Of a stretch of 64,000 bases of DNA, positions 18,397 to 26,766 are shown piece after piece. Numbering within the stretch: position 1 is the first letter of the stretch; each line of letters starts with the position of its first letter. The DNA comes from Bog-756 sp963830165. Its GTDB lineage: Bacteria; Actinomycetota; Acidimicrobiia; Acidimicrobiales; RAAP-2. The DNA is taken from contig CAWHKZ010000005.1 in NCBI GenBank assembly GCA_963830165.1, forward strand, positions 496,001 to 560,000, read 5' to 3'. The notes beneath the pieces are model-generated. The model was not told the origin of the DNA and ran no database searches. It worked only from the letters and a program-made list of their open reading frames with translations. The position numbers were made by a program, and so were the translations under genes.

Positions 18397-19332
18397 ATGG
18401 CCAGCACGTACCCCGTCCCGACCACCGAGGAACTCGACGCGATGTTCGAGGCCCTGACCAACTGGACGCGGTGGGGTGCCGACGATGAACTCGGGACCCT
18501 CCACCTCCTGACCGACGAGCGCCGGGCGACGGCGGCCGGACTGGTGTCGACAGGCGAGTCGGTCAGCCTCTCGCACGACCTCGCGACCGAGCCCATGTCC
18601 GACCACCCCCGTCCGGTTCAGCACCACATGCTGGCGTCGGGAGACGCCCGTGATGCCAACGGCATCGAGGGCTACGAAGCGGCACGGGACCACCTGGCGC
18701 TCGACGTTCACGGGCTGTGGACCACCCACGTCGATGCCCTCTCCCACATGTTCGTCAATGGCCGGATGTACGGGGGACGGCCCGCCAGCGAGGTCCGCAG
18801 TGACGGCGCCCGGTCCAACACCATCCTGTCGATGGCCGACGGGGTGATCGGCCGGGGTGTCCTCCTCGACGTTCCTCGGGCTCTGGGGGTCGACTATCTC
18901 GACGGCAGCGAGGTCGTGACCGTGGCCGACCTCGAAGCGACCGAGGTGCACCAGGGAGTCCGGGTCGGTCCGGGTGACGTTCTGCTGGTGGCGTGGGGAC
19001 GCGAGGCGCGCCGACGGTCGAGGCAGGGCTTCGACGGCTTCTCGGGCCTGCACCCCGAGTGTCTCCCCTGGCTGGCCGAGCGCGACGTGGCGGTACTCGG
19101 GAGCGACGGGATCTCCGACCCGATGCCCTTCCTCGGCGTTCCCGGGTGGCCGTTCCCCATCCACCAGATCGGCATCGTTGCCATGGGCCTGCCTCTGATC
19201 GACAACGTCCGGCTGGCGTCACTTGCCGAGCGATGCACCGAGTTGGCCCGGTGGGAGTTCCTGTTCACGATGGCGCCGCTGCGGATCCCCAAGGGAACGG
19301 GCTGCCCCGTCAACCCGGTGGCCGTCCTGTGA
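18397..19332 (+). CDS. Cyclase-family metal-dependent hydrolase
   Basis: The 311-residue protein belongs to the cyclase / kynurenine formamidase superfamily. The metal-binding motif HxDxxxH is seen as THVDALSH near residue 114, and it keeps the family's TGESVSLSHDL strand and a late SDGISD segment. Members hydrolyse amides or cyclic imides and esters with Mn or Zn; the substrate here is unknown. I chose the ATG at 18397 (MASTYPVP). Its stop overlaps the next start as GTGA, so it is coupled to a SnoaL-like protein. The long form is typical of a poorly characterised actinobacterial subgroup. Confidence 0.8.
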   Translation: MASTYPVPTTEELDAMFEALTNWTRWGADDELGTLHLLTDERRATAAGLVSTGESVSLSHDLATEPMSDHPRPVQHHMLASGDARDANGIEGYEAARDHLALDVHGLWTTHVDALSHMFVNGRMYGGRPASEVRSDGARSNTILSMADGVIGRGVLLDVPRALGVDYLDGSEVVTVADLEATEVHQGVRVGPGDVLLVAWGREARRRSRQGFDGFSGLHPECLPWLAERDVAVLGSDGISDPMPFLGVPGWPFPIHQIGIVAMGLPLIDNVRLASLAERCTELARWEFLFTMAPLRIPKGTGCPVNPVAVL

Positions 19333-19751
19333 GCACGCCATCGGCACTGGGCGGAGGTGCTGGCGACTACGAGGAGCTGCGGGCCCTGGTCCAGCGCTAC
19401 GCCCGTGCCGTAGACGAGCGCGACGTCGAAGAGCTGGCGGCGCTGTTCTGTCCGGAGGCCGAAGTGTCCGGGGCACGTGGCACCCAGGGGATCGCCGAGT
19501 GGCTCGACACCATGCGGGCGCCCCGGTCCTTTCCCACCAGCATGCACGTGCTGGGCGACCCGTTGATCCACCTGGCGCCGGACGCCGACGAGGCAGCACT
19601 CGATACGTATGCCGTCGTCTATCAGCTGAGTGACCCGGATTCCGGCGACGCGGACCTCACGCTGGGCATCCGTTACTTCGACGACGTGGTGCGGCAGGCG
19701 GGCAGGTGGGTCATCCGCCGGCGCTCGGTCCGCACGCTCTGGGCGCGGTAG
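19329..19751 (+). CDS. SnoaL-like (NTF2-fold) protein
   Basis: The 140-residue protein has the SnoaL_4 pattern: an N-terminal helix pair (YEELRALVQRYARAVDERDVEELAALFCPEAEV) followed by beta strands and a final RWVIRRRSVRTLW. The fold is shared by dehydratases, isomerases and cyclases such as scytalone dehydratase, but catalysis cannot be deduced. The GTG start overlaps the upstream cyclase stop by four bases, so the pair is probably expressed together on the same substrate. Confidence 0.8.
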   Translation: MSTPSALGGGAGDYEELRALVQRYARAVDERDVEELAALFCPEAEVSGARGTQGIAEWLDTMRAPRSFPTSMHVLGDPLIHLAPDADEAALDTYAVVYQLSDPDSGDADLTLGIRYFDDVVRQAGRWVIRRRSVRTLWAR

Positions 19752-20210
19752 GAGGCAGTCGGTAGCGAACGCATCGGTCAGCGACTCGAGCGGGCCGATG
19801 GAGCGAGGACCGAGCTGATGTGGCGCGCCGGGCCACGTCGACGGCGTCATGCCGGAACCGCGCCGGACGGGGATTCGTCACGTCGACACCCTTCCCGCGA
19901 GACCTGTCGACGGTGCAGTTCGGACGTCGCCGGAATCGCCTACCGGTCGACCGCGCCGCGCGATCACGCGGCTGGTGAGTCGGCAGCAGCCCGGCCGCGG
20001 TACAGCCAGGTGCAGGGTGGCCCGGAGAAAAGCTAACGTTAGTATGTGTACCATTCGATCTTCCATCGGGCCGGCTGAGGCTCGAGTTGACGTAGCCTGC
20101 CGCGAGCAGGGGATCGGCGAAGTCTCGACTCAATCGCAGCTCGGCATGAAGTGGCGCACAGAGAATGCGCGATGCGCCTGGCATCCATCGGCACGCAAAA
20201 GGGGAGATAG
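19752..20210. other. Intergenic region upstream of the TetR gene
   Basis: No coding sequence is supported over about 460 bases. The only clear signal is the palindrome CTAACGTTAG at 20033-20042, about 170 bases ahead of the regulator gene. A promoter for the regulator is expected here. Confidence 0.5.
20033..20042. promoter_or_regulatory. Palindromic operator candidate CTAACGTTAG
   Basis: A perfect 10-bp palindrome that stands out from GC-rich surroundings. The inner TAACGTTA recurs at two other promoter gaps in this window (38353 and 46333). Likely a repressor site, possibly for the TetR protein encoded next to it; the assignment is inference. Confidence 0.45.
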
Positions 20211-20951
20211 ATGAGCAGACGTGACGAGATCGTGAGCAATGCGCGCACGATCTTCTCTTCCAAGGGCTACCGGAACACGTCGATGCGCGACATCGCTGAT
20301 GCTTGCGGTCTACTCGCTGGAAGCCTCTACTCCCACTTCAAGTCGAAGGCGGAAATCCTCCAGCTGATCATCGACCCGTTCTACGACCAGCTGATCCCCG
20401 CACAGGAGGCTGCAGCACTGTCGCCAGGCACAGGAGCAGCCCGGACCGAAGAGATGCTTCGCCGGGCATTGCGCGTGCTCGCCTCTTGCGCTGAGGAGAT
20501 GACCATCATCCATTACGACTGGCAGGACCTCGTCGACGTCGCCGAGTTCGAGGAGATTCGTGAGCGGAGCAACTATGCGCTCGAGCTCTGGCACCAGGTG
20601 ATCGTGGCCGGCGTCGACGACGGGACACTCCGGTCAGAGATAGACCCTGAGCTCACCGTCCGGGTATTCACGAGTTCCCTCCACGGGGTGATCGACCCGA
20701 AACGGTACGGCGCCCGCCCGAAGCTCCTCACCGGCGATCGGTTCGAGGATCTGATTGACCAGTTCGTCCTGCTCATGCTGTCAGGACTTTGCGCGGACGG
20801 CGTGACCCAAGGCGGTCCCTCGGCTGCGACCCCGAAAGTCCGGAAGGCGTCCAAGGCCTCCAAAGCATCCACGTCCTCGAAGAGCCCACGGGTGACGAGA
20901 TCGACGACGGGAACACCAGGGACCCGAGGGGGCAAATCCGCCTCCAAGTAG
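20211..20951 (+). CDS. TetR/AcrR-family transcriptional regulator
   Basis: The 246-residue regulator has an N-terminal TetR helix-turn-helix (about 1-50: ARTIFSSKGYRNTSMRDIADACGLLAGSLYSHFKSKAEIL) and an all-helical ligand-binding domain resembling the KstR2-type C-terminal domain. It ends with a basic Lys/Ser/Thr/Arg-rich tail of about 38 residues (KASKASKAS and TRGGKSASK are parts), which is not usual for the family. AGGGGAGAT supplies a good ribosome site before the ATG. Codon third positions are a little less GC-rich than in the dnaA-gyrA block. It probably controls the adjoining dehydrogenase and LIV transporter genes. Confidence 0.9.
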   Translation: MSRRDEIVSNARTIFSSKGYRNTSMRDIADACGLLAGSLYSHFKSKAEILQLIIDPFYDQLIPAQEAAALSPGTGAARTEEMLRRALRVLASCAEEMTIIHYDWQDLVDVAEFEEIRERSNYALELWHQVIVAGVDDGTLRSEIDPELTVRVFTSSLHGVIDPKRYGARPKLLTGDRFEDLIDQFVLLMLSGLCADGVTQGGPSAATPKVRKASKASKASTSSKSPRVTRSTTGTPGTRGGKSASK

Positions 20952-20993
20952 CGCGCGAGTCGACCGGGTCGCAACCATCGTAGGCGTAGCCAA

Positions 20994-21010
20994 CTAACAC
21001 TTGTAAGTGT
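20994..21010. promoter_or_regulatory. Operator candidate CTAACACTTGTAAGTGT
   Basis: The site contains ACACTT and AAGTGT as exact inverted arms around GT. The first eleven bases CTAACACTTGT recur exactly at 25465. It lies between the TetR gene and the SDR/LIV operon, a natural place for a TetR operator. Confidence 0.55.
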
Positions 21011-21065
21011 GGTGGCTGTGCGCTAGGAAGGACGCGACGGACCGCCGAGCGTTGCCGAGGGGGGT

Positions 21066-21836
21066 GTGGATGTGGCCACGGGGTCAGGAAGACTCGACAG
21101 AAAAATTGCCCTGATCACGGGGGCCGCACGGGGCCAGGGCGAGGAGATCGCCCGGGCATTCGCCGCGGAGGGCGCCGAGGTGGTCATCGCCGATGTACTT
21201 GACGCCGAAGGCGAGGCGGTCGCTGCATCGATCGGAGCGACCGCCCGATACGTGCGCCTCGACGTGACCGACGAGTCCAACTGGGACCGGACCATCGAGC
21301 GTTGCTCTGCCGACATCGGCGACGTCAACGTCCTGGTCAACAACGCCGGAATCGTACGGGCCGCACCCTTGGAGTCGACCTCCATCGAGGACTACCGCGC
21401 CGTCATCGAGGTGAACCAGGTCGGCTGCTTCCTCGGGATGAAGGCCGTCGTCCCCGTGATGCGACGTTCGGGAGGCGGATCGATCATCAACACGTCGTCC
21501 GTGGCCGGACTCCATGGCGTGAAGGGCGTGATCGCGTACTCGGCGAGCAAGTTCGCCATACGGGGAATGTCCCGTTCGGCCGCGTTGGAACTGGGAACGA
21601 GCGGTATCCGGGTCAACTCCATCCATCCGGGCACCATCGACACTCCCATGGTGAACTCCGGTGACTTCTCGCATGTGGATCGCGACGCCTACTTCTCGGC
21701 GATCCCGGCCGGACGCATCGGACAGCCGCGCGACGTGGCCATGCTCGCCGTGTTCCTGGCGTCGGACGAGAGCGCGTACTGCACAGGTTCCGAGTTCGTC
21801 GTAGACGGTGGCTCATCCGCCGGCACCCGGACCTGA
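21066..21836 (+). CDS. SDR-family NAD(P)-dependent oxidoreductase
   Basis: This 256-residue classical SDR has the cofactor motif TGAARGQG (about 18-25), the acidic NAD-selecting Asp in VVIADVLD, NNAG, catalytic Ser in NTSSVAG, and YSASK. The closest general resemblance is to 3-alpha or 20-beta hydroxysteroid dehydrogenases, so a hydroxy/keto conversion on a bulky lipid-like substrate is plausible. It starts with GTG after a G-rich ribosome site and lies just downstream of the operator at 20994, ahead of the LIV permease genes. Confidence 0.88.
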   Translation: MDVATGSGRLDRKIALITGAARGQGEEIARAFAAEGAEVVIADVLDAEGEAVAASIGATARYVRLDVTDESNWDRTIERCSADIGDVNVLVNNAGIVRAAPLESTSIEDYRAVIEVNQVGCFLGMKAVVPVMRRSGGGSIINTSSVAGLHGVKGVIAYSASKFAIRGMSRSAALELGTSGIRVNSIHPGTIDTPMVNSGDFSHVDRDAYFSAIPAGRIGQPRDVAMLAVFLASDESAYCTGSEFVVDGGSSAGTRT

Positions 21837-21963
21837 TGCGGCCCATGCCGCCGAGCGCTCTCGGGAGATGTGCCTGCTGGTCGGCGCGGCATCAGGCGCC
21901 TCGCGTCGCCGTGGACAGCGTTTCCGCGTCGGCGGTTCAGAGCGACAGGGGTAGGGGGGTGAC

Positions 21964-22836
21964 GTGGCCAGATTCGTAGCCCTGCTCGCGAGTGGTGTCG
22001 CCTACGGCGCCATCCTGATGCTGGTCTCCCTGGGTTTCGTGGTGCTCTACAAGGCAACCGGCATCGTCAACTTCGCCCAAGGAGACCTGGTCACCCTCGG
22101 CGCATTCGTGGCCTTCTGGGCGGGCAACTCGTTGGGCCTGCCAGTTCTCGCCACCTACCTGGTGGCGATCGTCGTCCTGTTCTGCTGTGGCGTGGTGATC
22201 GAGCGCATCGCCTACGTTCCGTTGCGGTCCCGCCCACCGATCGTCGTCATCATCGCGACGCTGGCCGTCTCCGTCATGATCGAGGGTTTCATCGAGCTGT
22301 GGCAGGGGTCGACTCCGAAGAACCTGCCCAGCCCGGTCGGGAGCGACGTCTGGCATATCGCCGGGGCGAACATCGCCATGCAGCGGGTGGTGATCGTCGT
22401 CGTCAGTGCAGTCGTCGCCGCAGCGGTCCTCTTCGTCTTCAAGCAGACTTCGATCGGCAGGCAGGTGCGGGCACTGGCCTCCGACTCGGAGACGGCGCAG
22501 CTCTACGGCGTGCGCACCCGGGCGATATCCGTGGGCGCCTTCGGGGTGTCCGCCGCACTCGCCGCTCTCGCCGGAGTGCTCGTCGCTCCCCTGTCCGCCA
22601 TCGACGTGACCTTCGGCTTCACGCTGATGGTCAACTCGTTCTCAGCGGTCGTGCTCGGTGGATTCGTGAGCCTGGAGGGGACAGCCCTCGCCGCGCTCGG
22701 AATTGGCATCGTGCAGCAGGTGATCGGCGGCTACTTCCTCCCCGCCTACTCGGACTCCCTGCCCTTGATCGTGATGTTCCTGGTGATCGCGGTGCGACCG
22801 CAGGGACTGTTCGCCCTCCGCAGTAGCCGCCTGTGA
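21964..22836 (+). CDS. livH: Branched-chain amino acid type ABC permease LivH
   Basis: The 290-residue membrane protein has about eight hydrophobic helices and the LivH hallmarks: the N-terminal SLGFVVLYKATGIVNFAQGDLVTLGAF, the cytoplasmic coupling segment SIGRQVRALASDSETAQLYGV and the LIVMFLVIAVRPQGLF end. LIV systems import branched-chain amino acids, but in catabolic islands they often carry aromatic or other carboxylic acids. A strong G-rich ribosome site precedes the GTG. The stop overlaps the next gene by four bases. Confidence 0.93.
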   Translation: MARFVALLASGVAYGAILMLVSLGFVVLYKATGIVNFAQGDLVTLGAFVAFWAGNSLGLPVLATYLVAIVVLFCCGVVIERIAYVPLRSRPPIVVIIATLAVSVMIEGFIELWQGSTPKNLPSPVGSDVWHIAGANIAMQRVVIVVVSAVVAAAVLFVFKQTSIGRQVRALASDSETAQLYGVRTRAISVGAFGVSAALAALAGVLVAPLSAIDVTFGFTLMVNSFSAVVLGGFVSLEGTALAALGIGIVQQVIGGYFLPAYSDSLPLIVMFLVIAVRPQGLFALRSSRL

Positions 22837-23972
22837 CCGCGCCCACAGAAACTCGAACCGAGGTCGGCCACCGGAGCACCCGTGGCATGGGCTCGCTCCT
22901 GTCCGGACGCTCGGCCGATGGGCCGCCGGTGTACCGCGAGCGGAAGTTCACGACCTGGTTCGTCGCGTTCGGACTGATCGCCCTGGTCGCGCCCAATCTC
23001 TTCACCGGACAGGCGGACCAGCTGTCCCTCAGCGTCTGGCTGTGTTACGCCATCGCCGGCGTGGGGTTCTACTGGGTCTTCGGCCTCGCCGGCCGGTTCG
23101 CCTTCTGCCAGACGCTCATGATGGCGATGGGCGGTTACATGTCAGCGTGGATCACACTCAAACTCGGACCAGGATGGTTTCTCGTCGGGGTGGTCGGCGC
23201 GATGGCGGTGACCGGCCTGATCGCAGTGGTCGTGGGCGTCATCCTGAGCCGCGCCCAGGAGTTCTATTTCGCCATCGGCACGCTGGCGGTGTCCGAGGTC
23301 GGAGCCGTGATCCTGACCCACACCACATCCTTCAGCGGTGCCGACGGGAGCACGGTGGCGATCGCCCCGCCGGAGATCTTCGGGTACGTCTTCGAGTCCT
23401 ACCTGCAGATGTTCTGGCTCAGTCTCGTCGTCCTCGCCGTAGTGGTGCTCTTCGCCATCCTGCTCGAGCGCTCGCCCATCCGTCGTGATGCGATCGCCGG
23501 GCGTGAGAACGCCATGGTCGCCCGCTCGGGAGGGGTTCCCGTCGTGCGGACCCAGGTGCTGCTCTTCGCGCTCGGATCGATGCTCGGTGGCTTGTCGGGT
23601 GCACTGCTGGGGTCCATCGACTCGACGACGGACGTCAACTCGTTCGGCACCGATCTGGCCATCGGCATCTTCCTCATGCTCTTCATCGGGGGTGTCGGCT
23701 CCGTGTGGGGCCCCATCGTCGGCGCAGCTTTCTACGTGGCGATACCCCAGGAGCTCTCCAGCCTCTCCCAGTACGAGAACATCGTGTACGGCGCGCTCCT
23801 GCTCGTGGTCATCATCGTCTTCCCGGAGGGAATCGTCGGTGGGGTGCGGACGCTCACGGCCAGGGTCCGGAGCCGAAGTTCGCCGCTCCAGCCCGGCGCG
23901 ACCCTCGTCGAACGACTCTCGTCACTGCTCCCTACGGGAGTCCGGAAGGAACATGATGCTCCTCCAGGCTGA
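22833..23972 (+). CDS. livM: Branched-chain amino acid type ABC permease LivM
   Basis: This 379-residue permease pairs with LivH. After a hydrophilic N-terminus of about 40 residues come the membrane helices. Family segments are GLAGRFAFCQTLMMAMGGYMSAW, the coupling helix RRDAIAGRENAMVARSGG and GGVGSVWGPIVGAAFYV. It starts with a GTG that overlaps the livH stop and runs 20 bases into livG, so the genes are tightly coupled. Confidence 0.92.
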   Translation: MTAPTETRTEVGHRSTRGMGSLLSGRSADGPPVYRERKFTTWFVAFGLIALVAPNLFTGQADQLSLSVWLCYAIAGVGFYWVFGLAGRFAFCQTLMMAMGGYMSAWITLKLGPGWFLVGVVGAMAVTGLIAVVVGVILSRAQEFYFAIGTLAVSEVGAVILTHTTSFSGADGSTVAIAPPEIFGYVFESYLQMFWLSLVVLAVVVLFAILLERSPIRRDAIAGRENAMVARSGGVPVVRTQVLLFALGSMLGGLSGALLGSIDSTTDVNSFGTDLAIGIFLMLFIGGVGSVWGPIVGAAFYVAIPQELSSLSQYENIVYGALLLVVIIVFPEGIVGGVRTLTARVRSRSSPLQPGATLVERLSSLLPTGVRKEHDAPPG

Positions 23973-24717
23973 CGACATCTCGGTGAGCTTCGGCGGTGTG
24001 CACGCAGTGTCGTCGGTCTCCGCACACTGCACGTCGGGCGAGCTCCTCGGCATCATCGGACCGAACGGGAGCGGGAAGACCACGTTTCTCAATGCGCTGA
24101 CCGGAGTGGTCGAGGCCACCGGCCAGCTCGTCGTCGACGGCCAGCCGGTCCCTCTCGGCACGCCGGCCGGCTCGTATCGCGCCGGACTCGTACGGGTGTT
24201 CCAGGCTCCCCAGATGTTCCCGTCGTTCACCGTTCTCGAAAATGTGCTCGTGGCCTCGAGGGACCGCACGGCCACAGGTTTCCTCGCCAGCTGGGGCCTC
24301 CGCCGGAGGATGTTCGATCACGAGCGCAGGCGATGGCGCACGGCGCAGGACGCCCTCGAGCGTGTCGGCCTCGTCGGCCTCGCCGCTGAACCGGCGACGA
24401 GCCTGTCGTACGGGAACCAGCGGCTGATCGAGATGGCCCGGGCGATGGTCGCCATGCCGAAGGTCCTCATGCTCGACGAGCCCAGTGCCGGCCTCAACGA
24501 CGCCGAGACCGGCAATCTGGCCGACCTGATCGTCGGCTTGCGCGCCGACGGCCTGGGCATTCTCGTCGTCGACCACAAGATCGACTTCATCGATCGAATC
24601 TGTGACCGGATCATGGTGCTCGAACTCGGTAGGACGATCGCCGAGGGTAGGCCCGATGCCGTCTGGTCCAATCCGCTTGTGATGGACGCCTACCTGGGGA
24701 CGGTCCCCGATGCTTGA
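23953..24717 (+). CDS. livG: LIV-type ABC transporter ATPase LivG
   Basis: The 254-residue ATPase has Walker A GPNGSGKTT, a Q-loop in VRVFQAPQMFPS, the ABC signature as LSYGNQRLIEMARA (SYGNQ instead of SGGQQ, usual in LivG), Walker B VLMLDEPSAGLN and the switch His in VVDHKIDF. Two adjacent ATG codons follow GGAAGGA; I use the first. It couples ATP hydrolysis to transport by LivH and LivM. The end overlaps livF by 8 bases. Confidence 0.93.
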   Translation: MMLLQADDISVSFGGVHAVSSVSAHCTSGELLGIIGPNGSGKTTFLNALTGVVEATGQLVVDGQPVPLGTPAGSYRAGLVRVFQAPQMFPSFTVLENVLVASRDRTATGFLASWGLRRRMFDHERRRWRTAQDALERVGLVGLAAEPATSLSYGNQRLIEMARAMVAMPKVLMLDEPSAGLNDAETGNLADLIVGLRADGLGILVVDHKIDFIDRICDRIMVLELGRTIAEGRPDAVWSNPLVMDAYLGTVPDA

Positions 24718-25423
24718 GGTCAGGGGGCTGCGGGTCACCTACGGCACGACCGAGGCAGTGGCCGGTATCGATCTGGCGATCGACGCCATCGGGGCGGTCG
24801 CCCTCCTCGGACCTAACGGAGCCGGCAAGACGTCGACGCTCCGGGCAATCTCGCGACTGGTCCCCTCGGATGGCACCGTGCTGTTCGACGGAGCGTCGCT
24901 CAGTGGGCTGGCACCGGATGAGGTCGCCCGGCGGGGGTTGATCCACGTACCCGAGGGCCGACACGTGTTCCCCACGCTGACCGTCGATGAGAACCTCCGC
25001 ATGGGTGAGGTCGCCGGCCGTCGACGAAGGGACGGGTTCACCATGTCCGACGTCTATGACCTGTTCCCGGCACTCCGACCGCTCCGGACCCGGGATGGGT
25101 ACGCCCTCTCCGGAGGGGAACAGCAGATGGTCGCCATCGGTCGAGCGCTGGTGGCCGCGCCCAAACTCCTCTTGCTCGACGAGCCGTCACTCGGACTTGC
25201 TCCTGTCATCGTGCATTCGGTCTTCGCCGCACTCGCCGAGATCAGCCGGCGGACACCGATCCTCCTCGTTGAGCAGAACACCCAGCAGGCGCTCGCCCTG
25301 TGCGAACGCGTGTCGGTGCTGGTCAACGGAACCATCGAGATGAGCGGGGCTTCCGACGAGTTCACCGACCGTCAGGCACTCCTCGCGTCGTACCTGGGCC
25401 AGAAGGACACGGCCCAGCCCTGA
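24710..25423 (+). CDS. livF: LIV-type ABC transporter ATPase LivF
   Basis: The 237-residue second ATPase has Walker A GPNGAGKTS, the characteristic PEGRHVFPTLTVDENL segment, signature LSGGEQQMVAIGRAL, Walker B LLLLDEPSLGLAP and switch His replaced in VEQNTQQAL, as usual for LivF. With LivG it forms the heterodimeric motor of the importer. It ends the livHMGF run; the binding protein is encoded further on at 26767. Confidence 0.94.
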   Translation: MLEVRGLRVTYGTTEAVAGIDLAIDAIGAVALLGPNGAGKTSTLRAISRLVPSDGTVLFDGASLSGLAPDEVARRGLIHVPEGRHVFPTLTVDENLRMGEVAGRRRRDGFTMSDVYDLFPALRPLRTRDGYALSGGEQQMVAIGRALVAAPKLLLLDEPSLGLAPVIVHSVFAALAEISRRTPILLVEQNTQQALALCERVSVLVNGTIEMSGASDEFTDRQALLASYLGQKDTAQP

Positions 25424-25464
25424 GGCGTGCACGCCGGCCCGAGCCGGCACAGCGCCGAGGAAAA

Positions 25465-25478
25465 CTAACACTTGTCAG
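25465..25478. promoter_or_regulatory. Operator candidate CTAACACTTGTCAG
   Basis: An imperfect dyad (CTAACA against TGTCAG) that shares CTAACACTTGT with the site at 20994. It lies 100 bases ahead of a SnoaL-like gene, in a 154-base gap after livF. Probably bound by the same regulator. Confidence 0.55.
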
Positions 25479-25577
25479 CCTCGCCGAAGTAGGGTAAAAC
25501 TCCACCGTGGCATCCGACGCCGGGGGGCGCCGGCCGGTTCGCAGCACTGCACCGGAGGCTCCAGGAAAGAGAATGAC

Positions 25578-26045
25578 GTGACCGACATCTGCGAACACCG
25601 CGAGCAGATCACCGCATTGATCTACCGCTACGCGGAGTGCATCGATGCCGGTGACTTCGATGGGATCGCCTCGCTGTTCGAGCATGCGACCGTCCGGTCC
25701 GGAGAGCACGCATTCTCCGGACACGAGGTCCTGCGCGACCTGTGGAGCGGCATGGTGCGGATCTACGACAACGGGACGCCACTGACCAAACACGTCATCT
25801 CCAACGTGATCGTCACCGTGGATCCCGGGGGCGACAGCGCGACGGCGCGGTCGTACGTGACCGTCCTCCAGGCCAAGCCGCCGGAACTCCCACTCCAGGT
25901 CATCGTGAGTGCCCGACACCACGACACGTTCGAGCGGGTGGACGGTGTCTGGCGCTTCAGCGAGCGGATCGACATCACCGATCTCGTCGGCGACATGAGC
26001 TGGCACACCACGAGCCCGTACGCAGCCGATGCGCCCGCGCGATGA
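25578..26045 (+). CDS. SnoaL-like (NTF2-fold) protein
   Basis: The 155-residue protein opens with the SnoaL_4 helix pattern (HREQITALIYRYAECIDAGDFDGIASLFEHATV) and ends WRFSERIDITDLVGD. GAAAGAGA precedes its GTG. It follows the operator at 25465 and is followed by a second SnoaL-like gene of different sequence, so the two may be paired subunits or act on successive intermediates. Reaction unknown. Confidence 0.8.
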   Translation: MTDICEHREQITALIYRYAECIDAGDFDGIASLFEHATVRSGEHAFSGHEVLRDLWSGMVRIYDNGTPLTKHVISNVIVTVDPGGDSATARSYVTVLQAKPPELPLQVIVSARHHDTFERVDGVWRFSERIDITDLVGDMSWHTTSPYAADAPAR

Positions 26046-26102
26046 CCGACGCGCGGAGATGACAGTCACCAGGAGGACGGACGAGATCATGGAGGACGGA
26101 CA

Positions 26103-26597
26103 ATGAGCGTGGAAGACCAACTCGCGGCCCTGCGATCAATCACCGACAGGGTGGAGATCCAGGAGACCCTCGCCCGTTACGCGACCGCAGTGGACGCCGG
26201 GCGATGGGAGCTCCTCGACCAGGTGTTCACCGAGGGAGCGGTCATCGACTTCGAAGCCAACGGAGGAGCCCGGGACACGTACCCGGCGATCACGGACTAC
26301 CTCAAGAGCGCCCTCGGAGGATTCGCCGCCATCCAGCACTACTTCATGAACTTCCTGTTCGACGTCGTCGACAACGGGGCGAAGGGACGCTTCTACTGCT
26401 TCACCCAGATGGTCACCATCGTCGACGGTGCCGACGAGGTGCTCGCGGACGGTGGCTTCTATGACGCCTCGTTCGTCCGCACCAGCGAGGGCTGGCGGAT
26501 CGTCGAGCTGATCGGCGGGTTGACGTGGCTGGACGGCCACTGGCCGGACGGTGTCCAGCGTCCGGGATGGTTCGGTCAGTCGACGGACCGCTTCTGA
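26103..26597 (+). CDS. SnoaL-like (NTF2-fold) protein
   Basis: The 164-residue protein resembles the preceding gene product: LRSITDRVEIQETLARYATAVDAGRWELLDQVFTEGAVIDFEANGG, then a central HYFMNFLFDVV strand and a GWRIVELIGGLTWLDG end. Asp and Tyr at the helix-1 position (RYATAVDAG) match the usual pocket residues of the family. GGAGGACGG lies ahead of the ATG. No specific activity can be named. Confidence 0.8.
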   Translation: MSVEDQLAALRSITDRVEIQETLARYATAVDAGRWELLDQVFTEGAVIDFEANGGARDTYPAITDYLKSALGGFAAIQHYFMNFLFDVVDNGAKGRFYCFTQMVTIVDGADEVLADGGFYDASFVRTSEGWRIVELIGGLTWLDGHWPDGVQRPGWFGQSTDRF

Positions 26598-26766
26598 TCG
26601 CACCGCCACCCGGGTCCATCTGCTCGTGGACGTACCGGGATACCGCTCGTCGGGGGGAAAGGAGATGGGGGACGTACCCGAGCCGGGACTCGGCCGGGCT
26701 GCATCAGCGCAGGTGTGACTACCGATGGATCGATTACCACTACTCACGAAGGACAGGGGAGACCAA

